Assembly: GCA_017519885.1 (NCBI GenBank) | Contig: JAFWRO010000035.1 | Location: 136,749 to 200,748, forward strand | Reading direction: 5' to 3' | Length of the DNA: 64,000 nt | Source: Liminaster sp017519885 | Lineage (GTDB): Bacteria > Bacteroidota > Bacteroidia > Bacteroidales > UBA3663 | Shown here: in pieces, positions 16,697 to 25,124 of the stretch | How the letters are laid out: every line of letters begins with the position of its first letter | Position numbering within the stretch: the stretch's first letter is position 1 | Translations under genes and position numbers: made by a program | Notes under the pieces: generated by a model | Databases searched by the model: none | Told to the model about the DNA's origin: nothing | The model's input: only the letters and a program-made list of their open reading frames with translations

Positions 16697-19033
16697 ATGT
16701 CATTCCCCACCCTTCGTCACCTTCTCTCCCTTGCAATAGCAGGAGTTGGAATCACGAATATTTTTGCACAAGTTTCACAACCATTGGCACCAGGCAGCCG
16801 CCTGCAGGTCGAGCATTGTCAGCGCGTCGAGATGGAGGTCATCCCCTCCGGTAGTATACAAGTCGTCGCTGTCCCCCTTTCCGAAGCCAAAGTCATGGGA
16901 TATACCGATACGCCCATTCCTGCCGATGTACCCATACCCTCCAATATGCAGTACTGGCTTGAATGTGTCGAGCAGGGTGCCGCCTATGTCGCCGAGCATC
17001 CTGAAACCCAACTGGGCAGCAACTCTGCCCAACGCGCCACATCGAATGTCATCCGCCCCTTGCTTGGCCGCATCGAATGGGATCAGGCCGACCCCTACAA
17101 CCGTCTGTGCCCATCAGGCACTCCCGTAGGTTGCGTTGCCACTGCAATGGCCCAAGTCATGCTCTATTGGAAACACCCCAATCAGGGCTCCGGCTCGCAC
17201 ACCTGGACATGGGAAGGCACTACCCACACCGTCAATTACGATTCAGTCACCTACAACTGGGACCTAATGCTGCCAAAATATGGCCGGGCTGCCCATGCTA
17301 CCCCAGAACAAGAAGCCGAAGCGGCCAAACTCAGTTACCATTGCGGTGTGTCCATCGATATGATGTGGCAGTCAGGCGGTAGCGGAACCTATACCGAGCA
17401 TATTCCCAAAGCCCTCCGCGATCATTTCGATTACAACGAACGTGCCGCAACCGTCTATCGTGAAAGCTACTCCTTCGATGACTGGAACGAACTGCTCATC
17501 AGTGAACTTGAGGCAGGTCGTCCCATCATCTTCTCAGCCAGCAGCGACGAGGCAGGTCATGCCTTCGTCATTGATGGCATCGACAAGGATGGCCTCTTCC
17601 ATGTCAACTGGGGTTGGGACGGTTGGTACAACGGCTACTTCGACATCAGCATTCTCAATCCTTATGGAGCAGGCATCGGTGCCACCGAAACCGAGGTTGG
17701 TTTCTGCATGGGCCAAAATGCAGTCATTCAGGTTTGCCCCGATAAAGGCGTCGGCCGCCTCATAAGTCAAGTCAAGTCGAGCGGTGCATGGCTCAACAGC
17801 AACGAGAACGCATACGTCTTAAGTGCCTATTTCGAAAACACGTCCTACGACACGCTGAGGGGTGTGAGCGGCGTTGAGGTGCTCAACGACCTCGGTCAGC
17901 ACGTGCGCTACGAAATGGGCGACACCATCACAATCTATCCCTACGGCACATGGGATCGTCGCCACAACCGGTACTATTATGCATGGACCAATACTTATGG
18001 CTATGCCCAAGGGTTGGCCGATGGCAACTATTCTGCCCAGCTTTGCTTCGAGCAGTTCGGTGCCGACACGGTGATTTGCGAAGTACCCACCCATTATTAC
18101 TATACGCCGAAAATCGAATTCTCCGTCAAGGACGAATTAATCACCGCCATTACCAATTGTTCAGGCACCAACATCATCGAAGGCCGCAACTTCAGCCTCC
18201 AGGGGCAAGAATTAGCTGTCGGCAAGGAGTACATAGCCATCATTGACCTTGACAACCTTGGCAACGACCCCTTCAGCGGAGCCATCTCTCTCGAAATCAT
18301 CACCCCTGATGGGAAAGAGACCGACATTCCTGACTGTGACTGTCCAGATCTGCACGTCTTCATTCCTGCAGGCGGAACCTACACTGCCAAGATTCCTTTC
18401 AAGATTACTCAGGAAGGCGAATGGAGTGCACGACTCCACGCTTACAACATCCCGATGGGGTATGAGATGCAAGATTGTCCTACCGATATACCAATCGCCT
18501 TCTCGTCCAAGTTCACCGAGGAATCACCTGCTTCACTCCTGCTAGTCGAAGCGCCTCAACTTCTTACCGAACGATGCGAGGTAGATGGCGAGATTGAGTT
18601 CCAACTGGTTGTCAGCAACGTGGGTGGCAAGTTCTCCGACCGCATAGGCATCCGATTCTATACTGGTCAAAGCACCAATGTCCAACCTGCGTTTACCATC
18701 GGCAACGATGTAGAGATAGCTATGAGTGCCCAGTCCGACACCATCACCATCAGCGGTACGCTCACCGAAGCAAAGGGCATGAAGAAATACTATGCCCGTC
18801 CCTACTATCGCGATGCTTATGGTGACGAGCAACTCCTCAAACTCTCCGATCCCGCTGGATCATCGTCCATACCCGCAGCCATCGAAGTGCGCGTCTATAA
18901 TGCCTCGGGCATCGAAACCATCACCATCGACGATGCCCCCGTCATTCGCCACTACGACCTCTTCGGTCGTCCTGTCCGCCCCTCCTCTGGCCACATCACC
19001 ATCAGTCCAAGCCAAAAGGCGTTCAGGAAATAA
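16697..19033 (+). CDS. C10 (streptopain-type) cysteine protease, T9SS cargo
   Basis: A 778-residue secreted protease. Residues 1-24 form a signal peptide and 25-120 a propeptide. The papain-like C10 domain follows, with nucleophile Cys146 (GTPVGCVATAMAQVMLYW) and His288 (GHAFVIDGIDKDG), then HVNWGWDGWYNGYF. About 450 residues of beta-rich Ig-like sequence follow. The C terminus YDLFGRPVRPSSGHITI resembles a short type IX secretion signal. Relatives include streptopain and Prevotella interpain, which degrade host proteins. The gene is monocistronic or cotranscribed with the TatD-like remnant 60 bp downstream. Confidence 0.92.
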   Translation: MSFPTLRHLLSLAIAGVGITNIFAQVSQPLAPGSRLQVEHCQRVEMEVIPSGSIQVVAVPLSEAKVMGYTDTPIPADVPIPSNMQYWLECVEQGAAYVAEHPETQLGSNSAQRATSNVIRPLLGRIEWDQADPYNRLCPSGTPVGCVATAMAQVMLYWKHPNQGSGSHTWTWEGTTHTVNYDSVTYNWDLMLPKYGRAAHATPEQEAEAAKLSYHCGVSIDMMWQSGGSGTYTEHIPKALRDHFDYNERAATVYRESYSFDDWNELLISELEAGRPIIFSASSDEAGHAFVIDGIDKDGLFHVNWGWDGWYNGYFDISILNPYGAGIGATETEVGFCMGQNAVIQVCPDKGVGRLISQVKSSGAWLNSNENAYVLSAYFENTSYDTLRGVSGVEVLNDLGQHVRYEMGDTITIYPYGTWDRRHNRYYYAWTNTYGYAQGLADGNYSAQLCFEQFGADTVICEVPTHYYYTPKIEFSVKDELITAITNCSGTNIIEGRNFSLQGQELAVGKEYIAIIDLDNLGNDPFSGAISLEIITPDGKETDIPDCDCPDLHVFIPAGGTYTAKIPFKITQEGEWSARLHAYNIPMGYEMQDCPTDIPIAFSSKFTEESPASLLLVEAPQLLTERCEVDGEIEFQLVVSNVGGKFSDRIGIRFYTGQSTNVQPAFTIGNDVEIAMSAQSDTITISGTLTEAKGMKKYYARPYYRDAYGDEQLLKLSDPAGSSSIPAAIEVRVYNASGIETITIDDAPVIRHYDLFGRPVRPSSGHITISPSQKAFRK

Positions 19034-19094
19034 CCCCTCACAGTCTCGTTCCGTCTGTTGCGATGCCATCACAACATCAATTACCCCTCACCCC

Positions 19095-19691
19095 TTGCTC
19101 TCCTCCTTTACCGACATACACACCCACACTCCCGGCCGTCCAGGATCCATCCTTTCGGTTCCAGCCGAGGGGGTGGGTGTTGTCGCTGATACCAATCGCA
19201 ACAAGCCGCTCAACGAACGTCAGTACTACAGCATTCAACTTCATCCCTGGCATCTCACCGAAAGCAGCATCGATACATTCCTACGTGCTGTGGAACAGTA
19301 CCGCGACGATCCTTACTTTGTCGCCATCGGCGAATGTGGTCTCGACGGGCTCTGTTCCACACCCCTCGACCTGCAACTCTCCGTCTTTCGTGCGGCACTC
19401 CAATCCGCCCAGTCATTGGGCAAACCCGTCATCATCCACTGTGTCAAACTTTGGAGCCAGGTCATAGCCGAAGCCAAGCCTTATATGACACATTCAAAGG
19501 GGACGAGTGAAAATACCCCTCCCCTAATTATTCACGGTTTCCGCAAAGGGCCACAACTCGCCCGTCAACTACTCGATGCCGGATTTTCCATCAGCATCGG
19601 CACCCACCATCATCCCGACATCCTCTCAATCATTCCGCCCCACCGCCTTTATCATGAGACAGATGAGGAAAATGATTCTAAGGGATTTTAA
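19095..19691 (+). CDS. TatD-family metal-dependent hydrolase, shortened 3' end
   Basis: The protein shows the TatD/YcfH amidohydrolase-like fold motifs in order: DIHTHTPG (metal site), SIQLHPWHL, AIGECGLDGL, LGKPVIIHCVKLWSQVI, IHGFRKGP and YHETDEE. No ATG gives a family-like start. An in-frame TTG at 19095 just before FTDIHTH is the most reasonable, giving about 198 residues. The frame stops right after the YHETDE motif, inside the left arm of the intergenic repeat at 19674, so the usual last helix is missing. It may be a truncated, possibly non-functional copy. The deoxyribonuclease activity reported for some relatives cannot be assumed. Confidence 0.7.
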   Translation: MLSSFTDIHTHTPGRPGSILSVPAEGVGVVADTNRNKPLNERQYYSIQLHPWHLTESSIDTFLRAVEQYRDDPYFVAIGECGLDGLCSTPLDLQLSVFRAALQSAQSLGKPVIIHCVKLWSQVIAEAKPYMTHSKGTSENTPPLIIHGFRKGPQLARQLLDAGFSISIGTHHHPDILSIIPPHRLYHETDEENDSKGF

Positions 19692-19817
19692 GGGATTCTA
19701 AGGGACGTATGTTTCTTGGGCCCCGAATCTACAGGCGCTTCTCTCGGACGTGACCGAACGGAAACAAGGTAACGTCCCTAAATATCCCTTAATATCCCTA
19801 ATATCCCTAAATATCCC
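19674..19817. repeat. phased-arm inverted element, copy A
   Basis: The left arm (19674-19708) is a 10-bp tandem run of AAGGGATTyT units ending in GGGACGT. The right arm (19771-19817) is TCCCTAAATA-type units of 9-10 bp beginning ACGTCCC, so the arms are imperfect inverted repeats. The core between them includes 38 bp (19733-19770) identical to 45548-45585 in copy B. It lies between the convergent ends of the TatD-like and GH43 genes and overlaps the TatD stop. Confidence 0.85.
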
Positions 19818-19825
19818 CTATTAAC

Positions 19826-21877
19826 TTATAGCGTCACGACAACAGGCTTGATGGTACCATCAGCATTGAACTCCATTTTGTCGATGCAAACCTCACGATT
19901 GTAGCCGGCAGCCCAGCCTTTCTTGATGGCATCGGGACGTGCAAAGCGATGATAGACGATGTACCACTGGTCAGCACCTGGTTCCTGAATCACCGAATGA
20001 TGTCCTGTGCCGAAAATCTGAAGTTTGGGATTCTGCTTCAGCACCACCTGACGCTCTACCTGCGCCGGTTGACCATTGCGAACAAGTTCCGTAGGGGAAT
20101 CACTGATCAGATAACGCACCTGATAGAGTGCCGAGCGGGTATCATTCTCACTCCACATGAAGTAATAAAGACCATTGCGGTAGAAGACGTAGGTACCCTC
20201 ATTGTAATGGAAATCCCTTTTCTTGTCCCTTGGGATGAGATAGCGGGTCGAACCAGGCACGATGCTCACCATATCGTCGGCGAGTTCCGAGCAGGCGAGG
20301 AACGAATTGCCCCAATAGAGATAATACTTGCCCGACTTCGGGTCCATGAAGACATCGGGGTCAATGACCTGACCAGGTTCGGTGCTGTCCTCCCGAGTCA
20401 GTAACGGACGACCCAGCGCATCGCGGAACGGCCCGACAGGATCGTCAGCAACTGCCACACCAATCTTACCCTCAGCCACGAAGTAATAGTAATACTTGTA
20501 GCCTTTCACCTTCGTCTTCGAGCCGTCGGCATAGACAGGCTTCTCGATGATGCAGGGTGCCCAAGCACACTTGTCCGCCCAAGTCACATCTTTCTGTAGG
20601 TCGAGCATCACGCCCTCGTCGTGCCAACGACGCATATCGGGCGAAGAATAGACACGGAAGTCATGGTTCTGCCATTCCTCCACGCCATCGGTGGTGGGAT
20701 AGAGATAATAACGACGCGTCTTTTCGGAATAAAGAATCTCGGGATCAGCAAACAACCCGGATATTACAGGATTACTGACATCCGGAGCAAGGTGCATAGC
20801 CTCTTCACCATCGCTCCAATTCTGCAGTCGTTCATATTCCTCCTGAGTAAGGCGCAGGAACGAGCCATGCTGTGGACCATTCACGCCCTCGATATTGTGC
20901 GGATCGGAGAAGTTGCGCATATTCTTGTCGGCCTTACAGATGCGATAGTTCTTGGGATTGCTGCTATACTCGATGTAGCCGATGCGCCACCCTTCCTCGC
21001 CTGCAATCTGGAAGGCTGAGACACCCTCGCACTTCTTGTTGCCCTCGAAGTTGACAAAATCCTTGTCATCGGGCTCAGGCCATGGCCCCAAGAGTGATGG
21101 AGAGGCCGAAGTGAAGAGACCTGGCTGGCCACCTTCCTTCTTGATCATAAGATGATACTGCTGGTCGGTGTCGAGCCAGTTGATGTCAGCATCAATCGTA
21201 GCATAACCCCAGTCGATGAGCACACGTGGTTGTGTAAGGCGGGTAAAGCTTCGGTCGGCATGCGAATAATACATGCGGTCATAACCCTCCTCGGGACGAT
21301 TGAGCAGCGAATAGTAGATCATATAGCCGCCCTTCGTGCCTTCAGCCCAACGATAGTCACCGTCCCAGATGATCTGCGGAGCCCATACACGGCAGATAGT
21401 GCTGAAATCCTTATAGGCAGGATTTGTCGTGTCGTCGCCATCACAGAAGATCGAAAGACCCTTTCGGAAGTCAAACGATGTCGATTGCCAATGGATGAGG
21501 TCGTCACTGGTGAGCAGGTCGATGCCGAAGTTCTCCCACTCGCCACCTTTGTTCATCCGTTTGGTCATCGAGTTGTTCATATCGGTGGTCACCATCAGGT
21601 AGCCCGATCCGTCAATCTTGCGGCAGATATACGCATCACGCGTGCCTCCCTCGATCTTGGCCATCTCGAAAGCCGAGAAGATGGAGTCACCGCAAAGCAG
21701 GTCATGGTAATGCAGTCCGTCGCGCGAAAGGGCGTAGGCGGTCCACTGTCCGTGGTCTGACATATGGCAATAAAGGTATCCGTAGTCACCCATCTGCAGA
21801 TTGCCTCGCTGCTTTTGTTCCTGGCTGCATGCTGTGGTCATGAAGCCAAGAAATAGAATTGGAAGAAGATGTTTCAT
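19826..21877 (-). CDS. lipoprotein with two GH43-type beta-propeller modules
   Basis: A 683-residue protein starting MKHLLPILFLGFMTTACSQE, a lipobox signal that predicts an outer-membrane lipoprotein. Two five-bladed propeller modules follow. The first (about 25-360) contains DLIHWQSTSFDF and WAPQIIWDGDY. The second (about 370-680) contains NPVISGLFADPEILYS, KCAWAPCIIEKP, VIDPDVFMDPKSGKYYLYWG and EGTYVFYRNGLYYFMWS. These motifs are typical of GH43 arabinofuranosidases and xylosidases, whose catalytic Asp/Asp/Glu map to such segments. The substrate is probably a plant or host glycan with arabinose, xylose or galactose side chains. The gene is not in an obvious SusCD locus. The start nine codons into the open frame was chosen for the signal peptide. 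Confidence 0.85.
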   Translation of the reverse strand: MKHLLPILFLGFMTTACSQEQKQRGNLQMGDYGYLYCHMSDHGQWTAYALSRDGLHYHDLLCGDSIFSAFEMAKIEGGTRDAYICRKIDGSGYLMVTTDMNNSMTKRMNKGGEWENFGIDLLTSDDLIHWQSTSFDFRKGLSIFCDGDDTTNPAYKDFSTICRVWAPQIIWDGDYRWAEGTKGGYMIYYSLLNRPEEGYDRMYYSHADRSFTRLTQPRVLIDWGYATIDADINWLDTDQQYHLMIKKEGGQPGLFTSASPSLLGPWPEPDDKDFVNFEGNKKCEGVSAFQIAGEEGWRIGYIEYSSNPKNYRICKADKNMRNFSDPHNIEGVNGPQHGSFLRLTQEEYERLQNWSDGEEAMHLAPDVSNPVISGLFADPEILYSEKTRRYYLYPTTDGVEEWQNHDFRVYSSPDMRRWHDEGVMLDLQKDVTWADKCAWAPCIIEKPVYADGSKTKVKGYKYYYYFVAEGKIGVAVADDPVGPFRDALGRPLLTREDSTEPGQVIDPDVFMDPKSGKYYLYWGNSFLACSELADDMVSIVPGSTRYLIPRDKKRDFHYNEGTYVFYRNGLYYFMWSENDTRSALYQVRYLISDSPTELVRNGQPAQVERQVVLKQNPKLQIFGTGHHSVIQEPGADQWYIVYHRFARPDAIKKGWAAGYNREVCIDKMEFNADGTIKPVVVTL

Positions 21878-22051
21878 TGTATAAGTGTGTTTTGTGTTCG
21901 ACAATTTGAAATGTGTGGCGCAAAGATAATGAATAATTCGGATTGTTCCAAAAAATCTTTCGTAAAAAGATTATTTGGCAAATAATATTTGTATTTTTAT
22001 TCCCTTTGCCACCATAATGCCATGGAAAAATACAGTTTTGTCCACATTTAT

Positions 22052-22082
22052 TTTGAATAGTCACAGATTTGTGGTATCTTTG
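22052..22082 (+). promoter_or_regulatory. promoter of the potABCD operon
   Basis: TTTG at 22052-22055 and TATCTTTG at 22075-22082, 19 bp apart, match the Bacteroidetes promoter. The potA ATG lies 27 bp downstream. Confidence 0.75.
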
Positions 22083-22109
22083 CACCGTGTTATGTTTTAT
22101 TATGGGTAA

Positions 22110-23489
22110 ATGAATAACAACGACTACATTATTCAGGTGGAGCACGTCACCAAGCGTTTCGACGACAATAAGGTGGTGCTCAACGATGTCTGTCTGAACA
22201 TCAAGCGTGGCGAATTTGTGACCCTCCTAGGTCCATCGGGATGCGGCAAGACCACTCTGCTGCGCATCATTGCCGGTTTTACGAAGCCGACCGAAGGCAA
22301 GATACTGCTCTCGGGCAAGGACATTTCCGATCTGCCGCCCTATCAGCGTCCCGTCAACACGGTGTTCCAGCGCTATGCCCTCTTTCCGCATCTTAACGTC
22401 TATGACAACGTGGCTTTCGGCCTGAAACTCCAGAAGGTGAGCGAGGACGAAATCGACACGCGTGTCATGTCAGCACTTCGTATCGTAGGCATGAACGAAT
22501 ACGAGGAACGCAACGTCAACGAACTCTCGGGAGGTCAGCAGCAGCGCGTGGCCATTGCTCGTGCCATCGTCAATCGTCCTCAGGTGCTGCTTCTCGACGA
22601 GCCGCTCTCGGCCCTCGACCACAAGCTGCGTGTCGATATGCAACTCGAACTGAAGCAGATGCACCGCGACCTTGGCATTACCTTCATCTTTGTCACCCAC
22701 GACCAGGAGGAGGCCCTGTCAATGTCCGACACCATCGTCGTGATGAACGACAGCGTTATCCAGCAGATTGGCACACCCACCGACATCTACAACGAGCCAG
22801 CCAACCCCTTCGTGGCCGACTTCATCGGTGAAAGCAACATCCTCAACGGCACGATGAAGCGCGACTATTTGGTGAATTTCATGAGTAAGGATTTCGAGTG
22901 CATCGACAAGGGCTTCGAACCCAACGCCCCCATCGACGTGGTGATTCGTCCCGAGGATGTAGTGCTGCATAAGGTGCCGAGCGATGGACAATGGACAGGC
23001 CGCGTCTCGTCATGCATCTTCAAGGGTATCCACTACGAAATGCTCGTCCAGACACCCGATGGCTACGAGATTCAGGTGCAGAACTACACCGCCTATCCCG
23101 TCAATTCGGAGGTCGGCATGAGCGTAGTTCCTGAGAATATTCATGTCATGCCTCGCAAGAACCTCTTCAACACCATTCCTGCCACGGTTGTCGATTCGAC
23201 GCACATCAACATACTGGGTGCAACCTTCGAGACCAAGCCATTGACGCTTGCCAAAGGCACGCAAGTCCAGGCTGCCGTCGATTTCGACAAAGTGGATATG
23301 CTCGACGATCCTGCCGACGGCACTGCCGAAGGTCAGATTCGCAACATCCTCTACAAAGGCAACCACTACCTCATCGACGTGAAGTGCAAGAACGGTACGA
23401 CCATCCAGGTCGATACCAACGACGTTTGGGAGGATTGGGACATGGTCGGTATCCGCATCAATCCCGAGGACATCCGAATTATCAATTAA
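22110..23489 (+). CDS. potA: spermidine/putrescine ABC transporter ATPase PotA
   Basis: A 459-residue ATPase of the polyamine importer. Walker A is GPSGCGKTTL (41-50), the Q-loop VFQRYALFPHLNVYDNV, the signature LSGGQQQRVAIARA near 138 and Walker B LLLDEPLSAL. The remaining 200 residues hold TOBE-type regulatory domains (VVIRPEDVVLH, and again VGIRINPEDIRI). The protein is about 80 residues longer than E. coli PotA, consistent with a doubled TOBE region. It is first in a potA-B-C-D operon. Confidence 0.95.
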   Translation: MNNNDYIIQVEHVTKRFDDNKVVLNDVCLNIKRGEFVTLLGPSGCGKTTLLRIIAGFTKPTEGKILLSGKDISDLPPYQRPVNTVFQRYALFPHLNVYDNVAFGLKLQKVSEDEIDTRVMSALRIVGMNEYEERNVNELSGGQQQRVAIARAIVNRPQVLLLDEPLSALDHKLRVDMQLELKQMHRDLGITFIFVTHDQEEALSMSDTIVVMNDSVIQQIGTPTDIYNEPANPFVADFIGESNILNGTMKRDYLVNFMSKDFECIDKGFEPNAPIDVVIRPEDVVLHKVPSDGQWTGRVSSCIFKGIHYEMLVQTPDGYEIQVQNYTAYPVNSEVGMSVVPENIHVMPRKNLFNTIPATVVDSTHINILGATFETKPLTLAKGTQVQAAVDFDKVDMLDDPADGTAEGQIRNILYKGNHYLIDVKCKNGTTIQVDTNDVWEDWDMVGIRINPEDIRIIN

Positions 23490-23544
23490 CAATTAATAAT
23501 TTACAATTAATTTTTCGAAAATACGATAATTCGTGAAAAGATAT

Positions 23545-24303
23545 ATGATGTCGAAAATACTTGCAAACCGAGCGAACTGGGCATGGCCCTATGCCATTGT
23601 TCTGCTCATCTTCGTGATCATGCCCCTGGTCATGATTGTCTATTACTCTTTCCAGGATGCCGAAGGTCAGTGGTCATTGCACAACTTCCATAAGTTCTTC
23701 CTCTCGACCGATTCGCTCAACACGCTCATTTATTCCATCGGCATAGCAATGATCACAACCATCCTATGCATCCTACTCGGTTATCCCGCCGCCTACTTCA
23801 TGGCAAAAACCGAGTACCGATTGCCCAAGGTGATGGCCTCGCTCTTCATCCTGCCGATGTGGATCAACGTGCTGCTTCGCACGCTCGCAACTGTAGCGCT
23901 CTTCGACTTTGCCCATCTGCCTTTGGGCGAAGGCGCGCTGGTCTTCGGTATGGTTTATAACTTCCTGCCGTTCATGGTCTATCCCATCTACAATACGATG
24001 CTCAAGATGGATGGTTCGCTCATCGAAGCAGCACAGGATCTCGGAGCTTCGCCACGCAAAGTGTTCACCGAGGTGTTCCTCCCCCTCTCGATGCCAGGCG
24101 TCTATAGTGGCATCGTAATGGTGTTTATGCCTACCATTTCGACCTTCGCCTTGGCCGAACTGCTCACCATGAACAACGTGAAGCTCTTCGGCACCCTCAT
24201 CCAGGAGAACATCAACGCCGGCCTGCTGGGCTATGGCGCAGCCCTCTCCCTCATCGTGCTGATACTGATCGGTCTCACCTCATTCTTCGACAATGAAGAG
24301 TAA
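23545..24303 (+). CDS. potB: polyamine ABC transporter permease PotB
   Basis: An inner-membrane permease of about 252 residues with six predicted spans, starting at ILANRANWAWPYAIVLLIFV. The cytoplasmic EAA loop, which docks on PotA, is EAAQDLGASPRKVFTEVFLPL. Either ATG of the pair at 23545/23548 or the GTG at 23533 could be the start. The ATG at 23545 is used because the extra residues before it are not conserved-looking. It follows potA by about 55 bp. Confidence 0.92.
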   Translation: MMSKILANRANWAWPYAIVLLIFVIMPLVMIVYYSFQDAEGQWSLHNFHKFFLSTDSLNTLIYSIGIAMITTILCILLGYPAAYFMAKTEYRLPKVMASLFILPMWINVLLRTLATVALFDFAHLPLGEGALVFGMVYNFLPFMVYPIYNTMLKMDGSLIEAAQDLGASPRKVFTEVFLPLSMPGVYSGIVMVFMPTISTFALAELLTMNNVKLFGTLIQENINAGLLGYGAALSLIVLILIGLTSFFDNEE

Positions 24304-24314
24304 CGTCCCTTAAA

Positions 24315-25109
24315 ATGAAGAAAGTCTTTGCCAACGCATATATCTGGATCCTGATGCTGCTGCTCTATGCTCCCATCCTGCTCATCCTTGTCTTCTCTTT
24401 CACCGAAGCCAAGGTGCTGGGTACATGGACGGGCTTCTCGACCAACCTCTACCGCAACCTGCTGATGGGAGAAGCAGGCGAGGCGCTCAACAACGCCATC
24501 TACAACACCGTGCTCATCGCACTTGTTGCCGCAGCCGTCTCGACCATCCTCGGCACATTTGCCGCCATTGGTATCCACAACATGCGCCATGGTCGCATAC
24601 GTCAGGCCATCACCTTCACCAACAACATCCCGATGATCAACCCCGACATCATCACGGGTATCTCAATCTTCCTGCTCTTCGTCTTCCTCGGCATCGGCCG
24701 TGGTCTCTTCTGCGTCATCTGCGCCCACATCGCCTTCTGCACGCCCTACGTGGTGCTCAACGTCATGCCGCAACTCATGAAGATGAATCCCAACCTCTAC
24801 GAAGCCGCTCTCGACCTGGGAGCCACACCGATTCAGGCGCTTCGCAAGGTCATTATCCCCGAATTGAAGTCAGGTATGATCTCGGGGTTCATCCTCGCCA
24901 TCACACTGTCGGTCGATGATTTCGCTGTCACCCTATTCACCAAAGGATCAGGCACCGTCGAGACACTTTCGACCTACATCTATGCCGATGCACGCAAGGG
25001 TGGCTTGACGCCCGAACTTCGTCCCCTGTTCTCCATCATTTTCCTCGTCATCCTCGTGCTCCTTGTCTTCTACAACCTCAAGACAGCCAAGCAAACGAGC
25101 AATAACTAA
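24315..25109 (+). CDS. potC: polyamine ABC transporter permease PotC
   Basis: A 264-residue inner-membrane permease paired with PotB. The first span is AYIWILMLLLYAPILLILVF and the EAA loop is EAALDLGATPIQALRKVIIPE. The segment LSVDDFAVTLFTKGSGTVETL is typical of PotC. It starts 12 bp after the potB stop and is followed 16 bp later by potD. Confidence 0.94.
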   Translation: MKKVFANAYIWILMLLLYAPILLILVFSFTEAKVLGTWTGFSTNLYRNLLMGEAGEALNNAIYNTVLIALVAAAVSTILGTFAAIGIHNMRHGRIRQAITFTNNIPMINPDIITGISIFLLFVFLGIGRGLFCVICAHIAFCTPYVVLNVMPQLMKMNPNLYEAALDLGATPIQALRKVIIPELKSGMISGFILAITLSVDDFAVTLFTKGSGTVETLSTYIYADARKGGLTPELRPLFSIIFLVILVLLVFYNLKTAKQTSNN

Positions 25110-25124
25110 AATGCAGCCAACGAC

